From: Candidatus Latescibacterota bacterium
GTDB lineage: Bacteria > JAAXHH01 > JABIQT01
Assembly: GCA_018667995.1 (NCBI GenBank)
Contig: JABIQT010000176.1
Location: forward strand, 1 to 10,695
Reading direction: 5' to 3'
DNA: 10,695 nt
Position 1 is the stretch's first letter. Each line of letters begins with the position of its first letter. Of the stretch, positions 1-7,035 are shown one piece after another. The position numbers and the translations under genes are program-made. Below the pieces are notes generated by a model, which saw nothing but the letters and a program-made list of their open reading frames with translations, was not told where the DNA came from and made no database searches.

Positions 1-816
1 GGCGCAGAGGGACTCAATGTCGGTGATGAGGTCACGGCGGTACCGACGACAGAAGTGTGTGGTACTTGTCGTTTTTGTCGGGAAGGACACCTCAGTCTAT
101 GTGACAAGAGGCGGTCTATAGGCAGCGGCGTTCATGGATCTTTTACGAAGTACGTTGCCGTGCCGGCTTGGGCGGTACGGAAGATTCCACCAAATATCGA
201 CCTTCAAGCTGGCGCATTGAGTGAGCCTCTCTGTTGCTGCGTGAAAGCGGTATCAATGAGAACCGGAATCGTCGCGGGTGATATTGCCGTGGTAACCGGT
301 CCCGGACCCATCGGCCTTATGACAGCCCAGGTGGCGCGAGCAGAGGGCGCTTATGTCGTTCTTACGGGTACTTCGGTCGACGATGCTCGTCTGGAACTTG
401 GCCGTCGGTGGTCCGACCGCATCGTCAATGTGGAGCAGGAAGATCTGGGCGGCGTGATCGACGATCTTACGGACGGCCTGGGCGCAGATGTCATCCTCGA
501 ATGCTCCGGTTCGGCCGCAGCAACCAGGTCAGCTGTTGACCTGGTCCGGAAGCAGGGCACGATTATGCAGATAGGTCTCCATGGCAAACCTTTTGAAATA
601 GATCTCTTCCAAGCCGAATTGAAAGAGATCGACATTAGAACGTCGTTCGCTGGCTCGCTGCCGGCATGGGATCGGACTATGCGAATGATGGCCCAGGGAA
701 AATTCGACCTGAAACCGTTAATCTCGGACGTTGTACCACTCACAGAATACCAGACAGCATTTGATAGATTACTCAAGAAAGAGGGCATGAAGATGATCCT
801 CGAACCGGTAGAGTGA
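1..816 (+). CDS. Zinc-dependent medium-chain alcohol/polyol dehydrogenase (threonine/sorbitol dehydrogenase type), 5'-truncated
   Basis: The reading frame is open from base 1 to the TGA at 814-816, so the true start lies left of the window; about 271 residues are visible against roughly 340 for the family. The visible part begins just before the structural zinc lobe, whose four cysteines (C-x2-C-x2-C-x7-C) are encoded at about 58-102. A Ser-Glu-Pro motif follows at about 220-228, where this family keeps an active-site glutamate. A Rossmann NAD(P)-binding motif (GPGPIGLM) lies at about 298-321. The N-terminal catalytic zinc ligands are outside the window. Such enzymes oxidise a secondary alcohol in a polyol, sugar acid or amino acid with NAD(P); the substrate cannot be read from the sequence. 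A GTG at 55 is internal and would remove part of the structural zinc lobe, so it is not the start. The lyase gene begins 1 nt after the stop, implying one transcript and coupled translation. Confidence 0.9.
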   Translation, partial: GAEGLNVGDEVTAVPTTEVCGTCRFCREGHLSLCDKRRSIGSGVHGSFTKYVAVPAWAVRKIPPNIDLQAGALSEPLCCCVKAVSMRTGIVAGDIAVVTGPGPIGLMTAQVARAEGAYVVLTGTSVDDARLELGRRWSDRIVNVEQEDLGGVIDDLTDGLGADVILECSGSAAATRSAVDLVRKQGTIMQIGLHGKPFEIDLFQAELKEIDIRTSFAGSLPAWDRTMRMMAQGKFDLKPLISDVVPLTEYQTAFDRLLKKEGMKMILEPVE

Positions 817-817
817 T

Positions 818-2179
818 ATGCCCGCTCACGTAACTGAATCGGTGTTCTTCAAGGACATCTATGGCACAGATTCAATGCGATCCGTCTTTGGTGACGAATC
901 GCTCATTCAATACTGGCTCGATGTGGAGTCCGCTCTGGCACGCGTGCAGGCGGAAATGGGTATCATCCCCACTGAGGCTGCAGAGGAGATCACGCGAAAG
1001 GCACGAGCCGGTAATCTAGATTTCGCGGATATGGCGTTGGAGATGGAGAAGACCAGTCATCCCATCGTGCCACTGATTCGCGCCCTCCAGAGAATATGCG
1101 ACGGCGACACGGGCCAGTACATTCACTGGGGCGCTACGACTCAAGATATCACCGATACCGGAGTCATTCTTCAGCTGAGAGATGCCATTGGCCTGATCCA
1201 GGATGATTTAGAGGTTATGGAAGGTGCTCTGTTGGACCTGGCCCGAACACATCGGGATACGGTTATGCCCGGGCGTACGCATGGGCAGCATGCACTGCCA
1301 ATTACTTTCGGTTACAAAGTGGCGGTCTGGGCGGCAGAGGTACGGCGTCATCTGGAGAGGATAGAGCAGGCGCGACCGCGAATACTCGTGGGACAGTTTG
1401 CCGGAGCCGTGGGCACGCTGGCTTCGGTATCTGCAGACGGGATGGAGATTCAGCGCAGATTGCTCTCCGAGTTGAATCTGGATGCGCCAACTATCTGTTG
1501 GAACACGGCTCGGGATGCCATCGCCGAGGCCATGTCTCTTTTAGGATTGATAACGGCCACCGTTGGGAAAATCGCCAACGAGATCGTAAATCTTCAGCGA
1601 ACAGAAATCGGTGAGCTGGAAGAGCCATTCGTGATGGGTAAGGTGGGCAGTAGCACCATGCCCCACAAGCGGAACCCGATGATTTGCGAAGCAATTGTGG
1701 GCGTGTCCAGGCTGGTGCGCCAGAATATCCCGGCCGCGCTCGAGGCCATGACCCATGAACATGAACGCGACTGGGCCATGATTCACATGGAGTGGGCATT
1801 TGTACCTGAGACGTGTCTCTACACGGCCGGAGCCTTAACCCAGCTGAACAGAGTGATCAATGGACTAATCGTCTATCCCGACCGCATGGCCAGCAACCTG
1901 GACATGCTCAAGGGGCTCCTGCTTTCGGAGGCGGTAATGTTGCGACTTGCCGAGTCAGTAGGCAGGCAAGATGCCCATGACCTAGTGTACCTCGCTTCCA
2001 TGCATGCCCACGAACAGCATCTCCCTTTGAAAGATGTACTTCTGAGGGACAGTGAGGTATCGAAGCATCTTTCGCCGCAGGAGCTGGAGGATTTACTAAG
2101 ACCTGAGCGGTATACCGGATTGGCCGGAGAGTTCGTCGATCGGGTCGCGCAGGAGTCATACCGAGCGAAGCAGAAATAG
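818..2179 (+). CDS. Fumarase/aspartase superfamily lyase (adenylosuccinate lyase / carboxymuconate cycloisomerase-like)
   Basis: A 453-residue protein of normal family length. The three conserved regions of the superfamily are present: Thr-Ser-His at 79-81 followed by HWGATTQD at 103-110; GRTHGQHALP at 152-161 with the expected catalytic histidine; and the signature loop GSSTMPHKRNP at 277-287, whose serine acts as catalytic base in characterised members. These homotetrameric cytosolic enzymes eliminate fumarate from succinyl compounds, or run related lactonisation or elimination reactions. HWGATTQD resembles PcaB-type cycloisomerases and non-purine relatives more than housekeeping PurB. The flanking dehydrogenase and SDR also argue for a catabolic role rather than purine synthesis. 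The ATG at 818 follows the upstream stop by one base (TGATATG), and a weak purine-rich stretch (GGTAGAG, 807-813) sits inside the upstream gene. The exact reaction is unknown; orthology to pcaB is possible but unsupported, as no other protocatechuate genes are visible. Confidence 0.88.
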   Translation: MPAHVTESVFFKDIYGTDSMRSVFGDESLIQYWLDVESALARVQAEMGIIPTEAAEEITRKARAGNLDFADMALEMEKTSHPIVPLIRALQRICDGDTGQYIHWGATTQDITDTGVILQLRDAIGLIQDDLEVMEGALLDLARTHRDTVMPGRTHGQHALPITFGYKVAVWAAEVRRHLERIEQARPRILVGQFAGAVGTLASVSADGMEIQRRLLSELNLDAPTICWNTARDAIAEAMSLLGLITATVGKIANEIVNLQRTEIGELEEPFVMGKVGSSTMPHKRNPMICEAIVGVSRLVRQNIPAALEAMTHEHERDWAMIHMEWAFVPETCLYTAGALTQLNRVINGLIVYPDRMASNLDMLKGLLLSEAVMLRLAESVGRQDAHDLVYLASMHAHEQHLPLKDVLLRDSEVSKHLSPQELEDLLRPERYTGLAGEFVDRVAQESYRAKQK

Positions 2180-2207
2180 AGCAGTCTATACTTTCACAAT
2201 CAACACA

Positions 2208-2213
2208 GAGGAG
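2208..2213 (+). promoter_or_regulatory. Ribosome binding site deciding the SDR start
   Basis: GAGGAG ends 1 nt before an ATG at 2215 but 7 nt before the ATG at 2221. Only the second spacing suits ribosome binding, so 2221 is taken as the start. Confidence 0.7.
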
Positions 2214-2220
2214 TATGAAG

Positions 2221-2991
2221 ATGGATCTTGGATTGAAAGATAAAGTCGCATTGGTGACCGGATCAAGTCGTGGGATAGGCCGCTCCATTGCGCTTGGACT
2301 CGCAGAAGAAGGTTGCAACGTCAGTCTTTGCGCCAGGGGTGAGACAACGCTCCGTCAGACTGAGTCTGAGGTGAGCGCCAAGGGCGTACGGACGGTGGCG
2401 ACGGCGGTAGACATGATGCAGGCTGGAGGGGTGCAGCAGGTCGTGCAGAACACCTTGGAGGAGTTCGGCCGGATCGACATTCTGATCAATAATGTGGGCG
2501 GCAGCAAGTGGACGCCATTTGGTGATGTAGCCGACGAAGAGTGGAATGAGATATTCGACATGAATCTTTGGGCGGCTGTTCGTGCCACGCGCTCCGTTCT
2601 CCCGACCATGAAGGAGCAGGGAAGCGGTGTGGTCGTAACTATATCTTCCATTTTTGGCCGAGAGTCCGGAGGCCCAGTTACCTACAATGCCACAAAAGCG
2701 GCAGAGATAAGTATGGCCAAGACGTTAGCTAAAGAGTTGGCTCCCGATGGGATTAGGGTAAACTCCATCGCTCCGGGATCTATCATCTTTCCTGGTGGAA
2801 ACTGGCAGAAGCGTCTTGATGACGATCCTGAAGGCATAGGCAATTTCGTCAAACAGGAGATTCCATGGGGACGATTTGGTACTCCGGAAGAGGTGGCAAA
2901 CGTAGTGGTTTTTGTGGCCTCTGATCGCGCGAGTTGGGTGACGGGCGCCTGTATCAATGTGGACGGCTGTCAGTCGCGCTCGCTGATATAG
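2221..2991 (+). CDS. Short-chain dehydrogenase/reductase (classical SDR)
   Basis: A 256-residue protein of typical classical SDR length. The cofactor motif TGSSRGIG spans residues 13-20. The NNVG motif at 90-93 replaces the more usual NNAG. The catalytic tetrad appears complete: Asn115 in DMNLWA, Ser142 in ISS, and Tyr155 and Lys159 in YNATK. The C-terminal VTGACINVDGC matches the family's usual end, where a Gly-Gly often stands in place of Gly-Cys. Such enzymes oxidise or reduce hydroxyl/keto groups with NAD(P) in the cytosol. The FabG-like fold does not prove a fatty-acid role; being third in a dehydrogenase-lyase-SDR run argues for catabolism. The gap to the lyase gene is 41 nt, with a good ribosome site before 2221. 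An ATG two codons upstream (2215) is in frame but too close to that site. No clear terminator follows the TAG at 2989-2991. Confidence 0.92.
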   Translation: MDLGLKDKVALVTGSSRGIGRSIALGLAEEGCNVSLCARGETTLRQTESEVSAKGVRTVATAVDMMQAGGVQQVVQNTLEEFGRIDILINNVGGSKWTPFGDVADEEWNEIFDMNLWAAVRATRSVLPTMKEQGSGVVVTISSIFGRESGGPVTYNATKAAEISMAKTLAKELAPDGIRVNSIAPGSIIFPGGNWQKRLDDDPEGIGNFVKQEIPWGRFGTPEEVANVVVFVASDRASWVTGACINVDGCQSRSLI

Positions 2992-3133
2992 GCGTGTCAG
3001 TGGTCAATTGGGAAGTCTCGTGAACCTTAGACGTACAGCTAAGGCATCAGACGGTATCCCTCAAGGTCGTTTGGCGGTTAGAAGGCCCAAACAGATTTCA
3101 GCTCGACGGCACTCCTCTGGCTCGTGTCAACTT

Positions 3134-3730
3134 GTGTCCTGCAGGGGCTCCTCTGTCCGATGGCCGCTGGTCGCGTTGCTGATTCTGTGGACGCCGAAGT
3201 CCGTATGGGCACAGAAAACGGAACCGACCATTGAGATGGGCGTAGGTGGTGGGCTCGGTTTTCCGAGCGGCTCTCCATCAATTCGGAGTGGTCCGTTCGC
3301 CTAGGGCCATGTCGATGTAGAGCTGCGGGACAGTTTCTGGATGACGGGTGGATTGGGCGGAATGCGCTCAACCTCTTCTGGCGATCCTGATTTTACCTTG
3401 AATTTGTACCATGTCAGACTGGCACTGCGTTACGATATTCCAATCGGTGAAGACCGTGGAATCAGGCTTCACGGAGCAGTAGGCCTGATTTACCAGTACT
3501 TTGATCCATCTGGTGTGGTTAATGCTGAGGACGCATTTGGATTCCTCGGAGTCCATGCGGAACTCAGAGTCTCCTATCCCCTTGTCCACAAATGGCGATT
3601 GCAGAATTATGTGAGGTTCACGACGGTCTCCGCGGACTTAGCTGTTCTGCCCGTAACGAAGAGCAAGGGATTACCGACCTCGCGAGCTGTGCACATGCAT
3701 CTCGGACTTGCCTTAACGTTCCGTCCGTGA
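3134..3730 (+). pseudogene. Outer-membrane beta-barrel-like protein interrupted by one in-frame TAG
   Basis: Two open stretches lie in the same frame, separated only by TAG at 3302-3304. Read through, they make one protein of about 198 residues. The N-terminus has an arginine followed by a hydrophobic core (WPLVALLILW) and a Val-Trp-Ala cleavage-like site, a plausible signal peptide. The rest has alternating short hydrophobic strands and glycine-rich turns (MGVGGGLGF near the start, HLGLALTF at the end), like small outer-membrane barrels. An aromatic residue near the C-terminus fits the class. The stop falls after the first strand, and the frame beyond it is intact for 142 codons, so a single substitution (CAG to TAG is one option) or a base-call error would explain it. 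The start is unsure: GTG 3134 fits the signal peptide best; TTG 3071 has an AAGG upstream; TTG 3008 and GTG 3020 are also in frame. Family and function are not recognised. Confidence 0.6.
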
Positions 3731-4020
3731 TTTCATCCTAATGGTGGACGATTGAACCGGTAATACCGTACGGAATTGTTGCAGCGAATGGCTTCAGCGA
3801 TTCCTGGCTATTTTTCATCCGATTGAGGTTGTGTAAACAACTTCTCTTTGTGCTCGTTTCGATGCCGTAGGCGAATCGCAGCGAATCGCAGCGAATCACT
3901 CCAATCAGGCATTGTGATCTTGACTTTGAGATGGCACCGCCCCATTTTGAACTGAATTATTGGATCCATCGCCCCTTCAAATTATCGCTGGTTTCTTCTT
4001 ACCTCAAAGCCCGATAAAAA
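3731..4020. other. Intergenic region upstream of glgC
   Basis: There are 290 bases with no convincing gene. The stretch holds a short tandem repeat at 3871-3898 and a palindrome CCGTACGG at 3766-3773. A TTGACT at 3920-3925 could serve as a -35 element, but no good -10 hexamer lies 16-18 nt downstream (CATTTT at best). No rho-independent terminator or structured RNA is evident. It probably carries the promoter of the glgC run, since the preceding gene ends at 3730. Confidence 0.5.
3871..3898 (+). repeat. 10-bp tandem repeat GCGAATCGCA, about 2.8 copies
   Basis: GCGAATCGCA occurs at 3871-3880 and 3881-3890, followed by GCGAATCA at 3891-3898. The sub-unit GCAGCGAAT occurs at 3878-3886 and 3888-3896, and once more about 90 nt upstream at 3781-3789. 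The block lies 123 nt before the glgC start. A 10-bp period is close to one helical turn, so a regulator site is possible; slippage in a non-coding spacer is equally plausible. Confidence 0.8.
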
Positions 4021-5277
4021 ATGGATAATGTCATTGCAGTAATCTTGGGAGGGGGGCGCGGTACGCGCCTTTTCCCCCTGACCACACGACGGTCAAAGCC
4101 GGCAGTGCCAATTGGTGGTCAATACCGGTTGATCGATATTCCCATTAGTAACTGTCTTCACGCTGAGATCCGCAAAATCTACGTGCTGACGCAGTTCAAT
4201 TCCGTATCGCTCCATCGCCACATTCATCAGACTTACCGTTTTGACGATTTCTCCGCGGGCCGGGTGGACATTCTTGCAGCCGAACAGACCGACGAACATG
4301 TGGACTGGTATCAAGGGACGGCCGACGCAGTGCGAAAGCAAGTTCGTAGGTTTTCTGCGAACAAGGCGGACCAGGTTCTAATCCTTTCGGGCGATCAGCT
4401 CTATCGCATGGATTACAGAAAACTCATTGCCCATCACCGTGATAGCGGCGCGGATATTACGCTCGCCGTTCAGCCTGTGTCGGGCGAAGCCGCTCGTCGC
4501 TTTGGAATTGTCAAGGCTGATGTGAATGATAGAATTTCAGATTTCCATGAAAAACCCCAGGAAGAGACAGACCTGGCTGAGCTCCGGAATGCCAGCACCG
4601 GCGGGACCGACGATCGATATCTGGCATCTATGGGTATCTATGTTTTTAATCCTGACGTACTGCATGAAGTCCTATCCGGTAGTACCGAGGAAGACTTTGG
4701 CAAACACATCATTCCTCGTGCCATAAACAGCCACAGGGTCCACGCCTTCGAATTTGATGGCTATTGGGAAGATATTGGGACCATAAGGGCGTTCTTTGAA
4801 GCGAATCTTGCTATGACCGATCCGGTGCCATCTTTCGACCTGTACGAGCCAAGACCATTCTACACGCATCCGCGATTCTTGCCTGGAGCAAAAATGGAGG
4901 ACTGCACGACCGATAGGGTAATCGTGGGTGCGGGGTCTGTGCTGTTTGGCGCAGCTATCTCCCGCGCTATCATCGGCATACGCAGCCGCATCGGCCCGGA
5001 TGTAGATGTGAATCGAGCCATAATCATGGGAGCGGATTTCTTCGAAACAGAGGAAGATCGCGCGGAGAACCGCGAAATGGGACGGCCGGACGTTGGTATC
5101 GGCCGTGGTTCAGTGATAGAGAATGCCATCATCGACAAGAACGCGCGAATCGGGGAGAACGTCCAGATTCGTAATGTTGATAAGTTATCTGATGCCGATG
5201 GCGACCAATATTTCATACGGGACGGTATTGTTGTTGTCCCGAAGAAGGGCATTATTCCCTCCGGAACAGTTATCTGA
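4021..5277 (+). CDS. glgC: Glucose-1-phosphate adenylyltransferase (ADP-glucose pyrophosphorylase)
   Basis: A 418-residue protein of normal GlgC length. It makes ADP-glucose from glucose 1-phosphate and ATP, the committed step of bacterial glycogen synthesis, in the cytosol. The nucleotidyltransferase domain opens with GGGRGTRLFPLT (10-21), followed by SKPAVPIGGQYRLIDIP (25-41), SNC (43-45) and VLTQFNS (55-61). WYQGTADAVR (96-105), LSGDQLYRMDY (122-132), FHEKP (175-179) and GYWEDIGT (247-254) complete the active site. Residues from about 290 on form the left-handed beta-helix domain that carries allosteric contacts in known enzymes. Motif style is close to the cyanobacterial/plant-like branch rather than the enterobacterial one. 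The ATG at 4021 follows an A-run and has no clear Shine-Dalgarno, so initiation may be weak or near-leaderless; the N-terminus MDNVIAVILGGG is nonetheless the expected one. No glgA, glgB or glgP is in the window. Confidence 0.96.
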   Translation: MDNVIAVILGGGRGTRLFPLTTRRSKPAVPIGGQYRLIDIPISNCLHAEIRKIYVLTQFNSVSLHRHIHQTYRFDDFSAGRVDILAAEQTDEHVDWYQGTADAVRKQVRRFSANKADQVLILSGDQLYRMDYRKLIAHHRDSGADITLAVQPVSGEAARRFGIVKADVNDRISDFHEKPQEETDLAELRNASTGGTDDRYLASMGIYVFNPDVLHEVLSGSTEEDFGKHIIPRAINSHRVHAFEFDGYWEDIGTIRAFFEANLAMTDPVPSFDLYEPRPFYTHPRFLPGAKMEDCTTDRVIVGAGSVLFGAAISRAIIGIRSRIGPDVDVNRAIIMGADFFETEEDRAENREMGRPDVGIGRGSVIENAIIDKNARIGENVQIRNVDKLSDADGDQYFIRDGIVVVPKKGIIPSGTVI

Positions 5278-5279
5278 CT

Positions 5280-5284
5280 GGAGG
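5280..5284 (+). promoter_or_regulatory. Ribosome binding site of the csaA remnant
   Basis: GGAGG starts 3 nt after the glgC stop and ends 6 nt before TTG 5291, the expected first codon of csaA. This perfect site and spacing support the gene having once been translated from there, in the same transcript as glgC. Confidence 0.65.
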
Positions 5285-5290
5285 CAACGT

Positions 5291-5619
5291 TTGGCGGGTT
5301 ACGAGGACTTTTACCGCTTGGAGATTTGAGCCGGGGTAATTACCGGGGTGCTTGACTTTCCTGAAGCAAGGAACCCGGCCTATCGTCTCCCATCGATTTC
5401 GGAGAGCTTGGTTTGATGAACTCAAGTGCTCAACTCACCGGGCATTACGCGAAGAAAGATTTAGTTAATAAGAGAGTTGTTGCTGTCACGAATATCCCTC
5501 CCAAGAGAATCGCGGGATTCATTTGCGAAGTATTGGTACTTGGAGTCACAGATTCTCATGGCGAAATTGTCCTGCTAGAGTCAGATAGGCCTGTGCCAGC
5601 CGGCGCACGGATTCATTGA
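5291..5619 (+). pseudogene. csaA: CsaA-type tRNA-binding/chaperone protein, broken by one TGA and one frameshift
   Basis: Joining two frames rebuilds a whole CsaA of about 109 residues, the family's normal size. From TTG 5291 the frame reads LAGYEDFYRLEI, then TGA at 5327-5329, then AGVITGVLDFPEARNPAYRL. This matches the CsaA N-terminus, where an arginine codon stands in place of the stop (CGA to TGA would do it). At about 5389-5391 (a run of three C) one base appears missing. The next frame continues IDFGELGLMNSSAQLTGHY and then RVVAVTNIPPKRIAGF, EVLVLG and RPVPAGARI, ending in TGA 5617-5619. CsaA is a small dimeric OB-fold protein related to the C-terminal tRNA-binding domain of methionyl-tRNA synthetase, with reported chaperone activity in Bacillus subtilis. 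The open part at 5416-5619 alone would give a 67-residue half-protein lacking the first strands, unlikely to fold properly. Sequencing error is an alternative, but two independent lesions would be needed. Confidence 0.88.
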
Positions 5620-5676
5620 GCGGCTGCAGTCTAATATGAAGCGCTGGTTTTCTTGCCCTACCTCAACCATTAATAC

Positions 5677-5680
5677 GGAG
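5677..5680 (+). promoter_or_regulatory. Ribosome binding site deciding the PHP protein start
   Basis: GGAG sits 9 nt before ATG 5690. The in-frame ATG at 5636 has no comparable site, so 5690 is preferred. Confidence 0.55.
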
Positions 5681-5689
5681 TATCCACCT

Positions 5690-6592
5690 ATGTCGTCGGT
5701 TCAACTTGCCTCTCCTTATCGAGAAGGTTTACGCTGGTTCAAGGGCAATCTCCACACCCATACCACGCGTAGCGACGGAGCTCGAGAGCCCGAAGAGGTG
5801 GTGCGGGATTACCAGGCCCGGGGATACGACTTCCTCGCGATCACCGATCACGACATTCTTGTGGAACCTGAACCCTACCAACACAACACCACCATGACGC
5901 TAATTCCTGGAGTAGAGGTGACTGCCAACGGTCCCCACCTCCTCCATATCAACACGTCCGAAAGGGTGCCGCCGCACAGAGATCGTCAGGACGTGTTGGA
6001 TGAAATAGCCGAACAAAAAAACAGCTTTGCCGTGCTCAATCATCCCAACTGGCTTGCACCGCTGCCGGGACTGCACTATACCCACAGCAATATGCGGGAG
6101 CTCAGCCGCTACGCTGGGATCGAGATTTACAATGGTGTTATCGAACGGTTACCCGGCACTGCACTTGCCACGGATCAGTGGGACCAGCTGCTGTCGAATG
6201 ATATGAGGCTTTGGGGATACGGCCATGATGACTCTCATCTCGCGGGTGACGTAGAGCTGGCGTGGAACATGGTCCAGGCGCCGGAGTCATCGGCATCGGA
6301 ACTTGTTGATTCCCTCAGGGAAGGCCGGTTTTACGTGTCTACGGGGATATACATTCAGAGTATTGCGGTGAGCGAACGGACCATAAGGGTGATCACCTCC
6401 AATGCAACGCGGATTCGTTTCATCAGCCGTTGGGGTGTGATTCAGGATACGTTGGATAGTCAGGCCGCGGAGTTTACGGTACCCGAGGACCCAGACGAGG
6501 CAAGCATCCTCGGGTATATCAGGGTCGAATGCTACGGTGGAGGCAGTGCAATGGCGTGGAGTCAACCACTGTGGATCGAAACAGGGAACTGA
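5690..6592 (+). CDS. PHP-domain metallohydrolase (CehA/McbA-like)
   Basis: A 300-residue protein. Polymerase-and-histidinol-phosphatase (PHP) fold motifs are visible in order: HTH at 22-24 with RSDG at 27-30; TDHD at 52-55; GVEV at 74-77; NHPN at 117-120; EIYN at 145-148; and GHDDSH at 178-183. These His, Asp and Glu residues form the metal site, used in the family to hydrolyse phosphoesters and some other esters. The C-terminal 90 residues (from about 210) look beta-rich and are common in stand-alone PHP proteins of the CehA/McbA type. No signal peptide is seen, so it is probably cytosolic. The substrate is unknown. An in-frame ATG at 5636 would add 18 residues (MKRWFSCPTS...) with no family resemblance. 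The gene lies 70 nt after the csaA remnant and in the same direction, so it may share the glgC transcript. Confidence 0.88.
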   Translation: MSSVQLASPYREGLRWFKGNLHTHTTRSDGAREPEEVVRDYQARGYDFLAITDHDILVEPEPYQHNTTMTLIPGVEVTANGPHLLHINTSERVPPHRDRQDVLDEIAEQKNSFAVLNHPNWLAPLPGLHYTHSNMRELSRYAGIEIYNGVIERLPGTALATDQWDQLLSNDMRLWGYGHDDSHLAGDVELAWNMVQAPESSASELVDSLREGRFYVSTGIYIQSIAVSERTIRVITSNATRIRFISRWGVIQDTLDSQAAEFTVPEDPDEASILGYIRVECYGGGSAMAWSQPLWIETGN

Positions 6593-6676
6593 TCGCAGAA
6601 GCGTCCACCCCGAGGTGCGTCATTGTGCCTGTCTGTTTCCTTAGTCCCAACGATTTCCCTCGCAAGGTAAATAGTA

Positions 6677-6988
6677 ATGACAAGTCGACTTGAACAACTA
6701 GAGGTACTGGCTTTTCGAAATCCTGAGGACAGTTTCGTCCAATACGCTATCGCGCTTGAATATGTCAGCGTAAAGCGATTCGAGGAGGCGGCTGTGATTC
6801 TCGAGCGTTCTATGGAGCAGGATCCAACCTATGTACCAGCATTTCATCAAGCTGCTCGAACGTATGAGCAGATGGATGAAACGGAAGACGCGCGAAGATG
6901 CTATGAGCTTGGAATAGCCTGCGCCGAACAGCAGGGCGATACCCACGCCAGAGGAGAGATGGAAGAAGCCTTGAGAATGATGGAGTAG
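6677..6988 (+). CDS. Small tetratricopeptide (TPR) repeat protein
   Basis: A 103-residue acidic protein made almost wholly of helical repeat. Two TPR units can be seen. The first, about 20-53, holds AIALEYV and FEEAAVILERSMEQDP. The second, about 54-88, holds AARTYEQMDETEDARRCYELGI. A shorter helix at the end (GEMEEALRMME) probably caps the array. TPRs bind partner proteins; no catalytic domain, signal peptide or membrane segment is present, so it is likely a soluble cytosolic adaptor. Stand-alone two-TPR proteins of this kind are common in FCB-group genomes, though the partner is usually unknown. AAGG at 6664-6667 lies 9 nt before the ATG. The 84-nt gap after the PHP gene shows no clear terminator or promoter. 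Confidence 0.8.
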   Translation: MTSRLEQLEVLAFRNPEDSFVQYAIALEYVSVKRFEEAAVILERSMEQDPTYVPAFHQAARTYEQMDETEDARRCYELGIACAEQQGDTHARGEMEEALRMME

Positions 6989-7035
6989 TCTACCGGGAGC
7001 TCAGTTCTACTATCGAAAATCGACTCATTGTACGC

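Noticed and set aside
1908-2318. 136-codon open frame on the minus strand spanning the lyase-SDR junction
   Set aside because: It overlaps two well-supported genes, has no family-like motifs and no ribosome site, and is best seen as a shadow frame.
3920-3948. TTGACT with CATTTT as the glgC promoter
   Set aside because: The -35 is good but the -10 matches only three of six consensus positions; not strong enough to list as a promoter.
5327-5329. TGA read as a sense codon (recoded genetic code)
   Set aside because: TGA is the true stop of the dehydrogenase (814-816), glgC, the PHP gene and the ABC transporter, so recoding would extend them past the family ends; a frameshift in the same gene also favours decay.
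5335-5344. Perfect palindrome GGTAATTACC, within the direct repeat CCGGGG-TAATTA-CCGGGG
   Set aside because: It lies within codons of the csaA remnant (Gly-Val-Ile-Thr-Gly region) and is explained by coding sequence; no T-tract follows.
5352-5386. TTGACT at 5352-5357 and TATCGT at 5381-5386 as a promoter
   Set aside because: The spacer is 23 nt, too long for sigma-70, and both boxes fall in csaA codons (Leu-Asp-Phe and Tyr-Arg).
5636-5689. Upstream in-frame ATG of the PHP gene as start, perhaps giving a signal peptide
   Set aside because: The 18 added residues have no hydrophobic core and no ribosome site, whereas ATG 5690 has GGAG 9 nt upstream.
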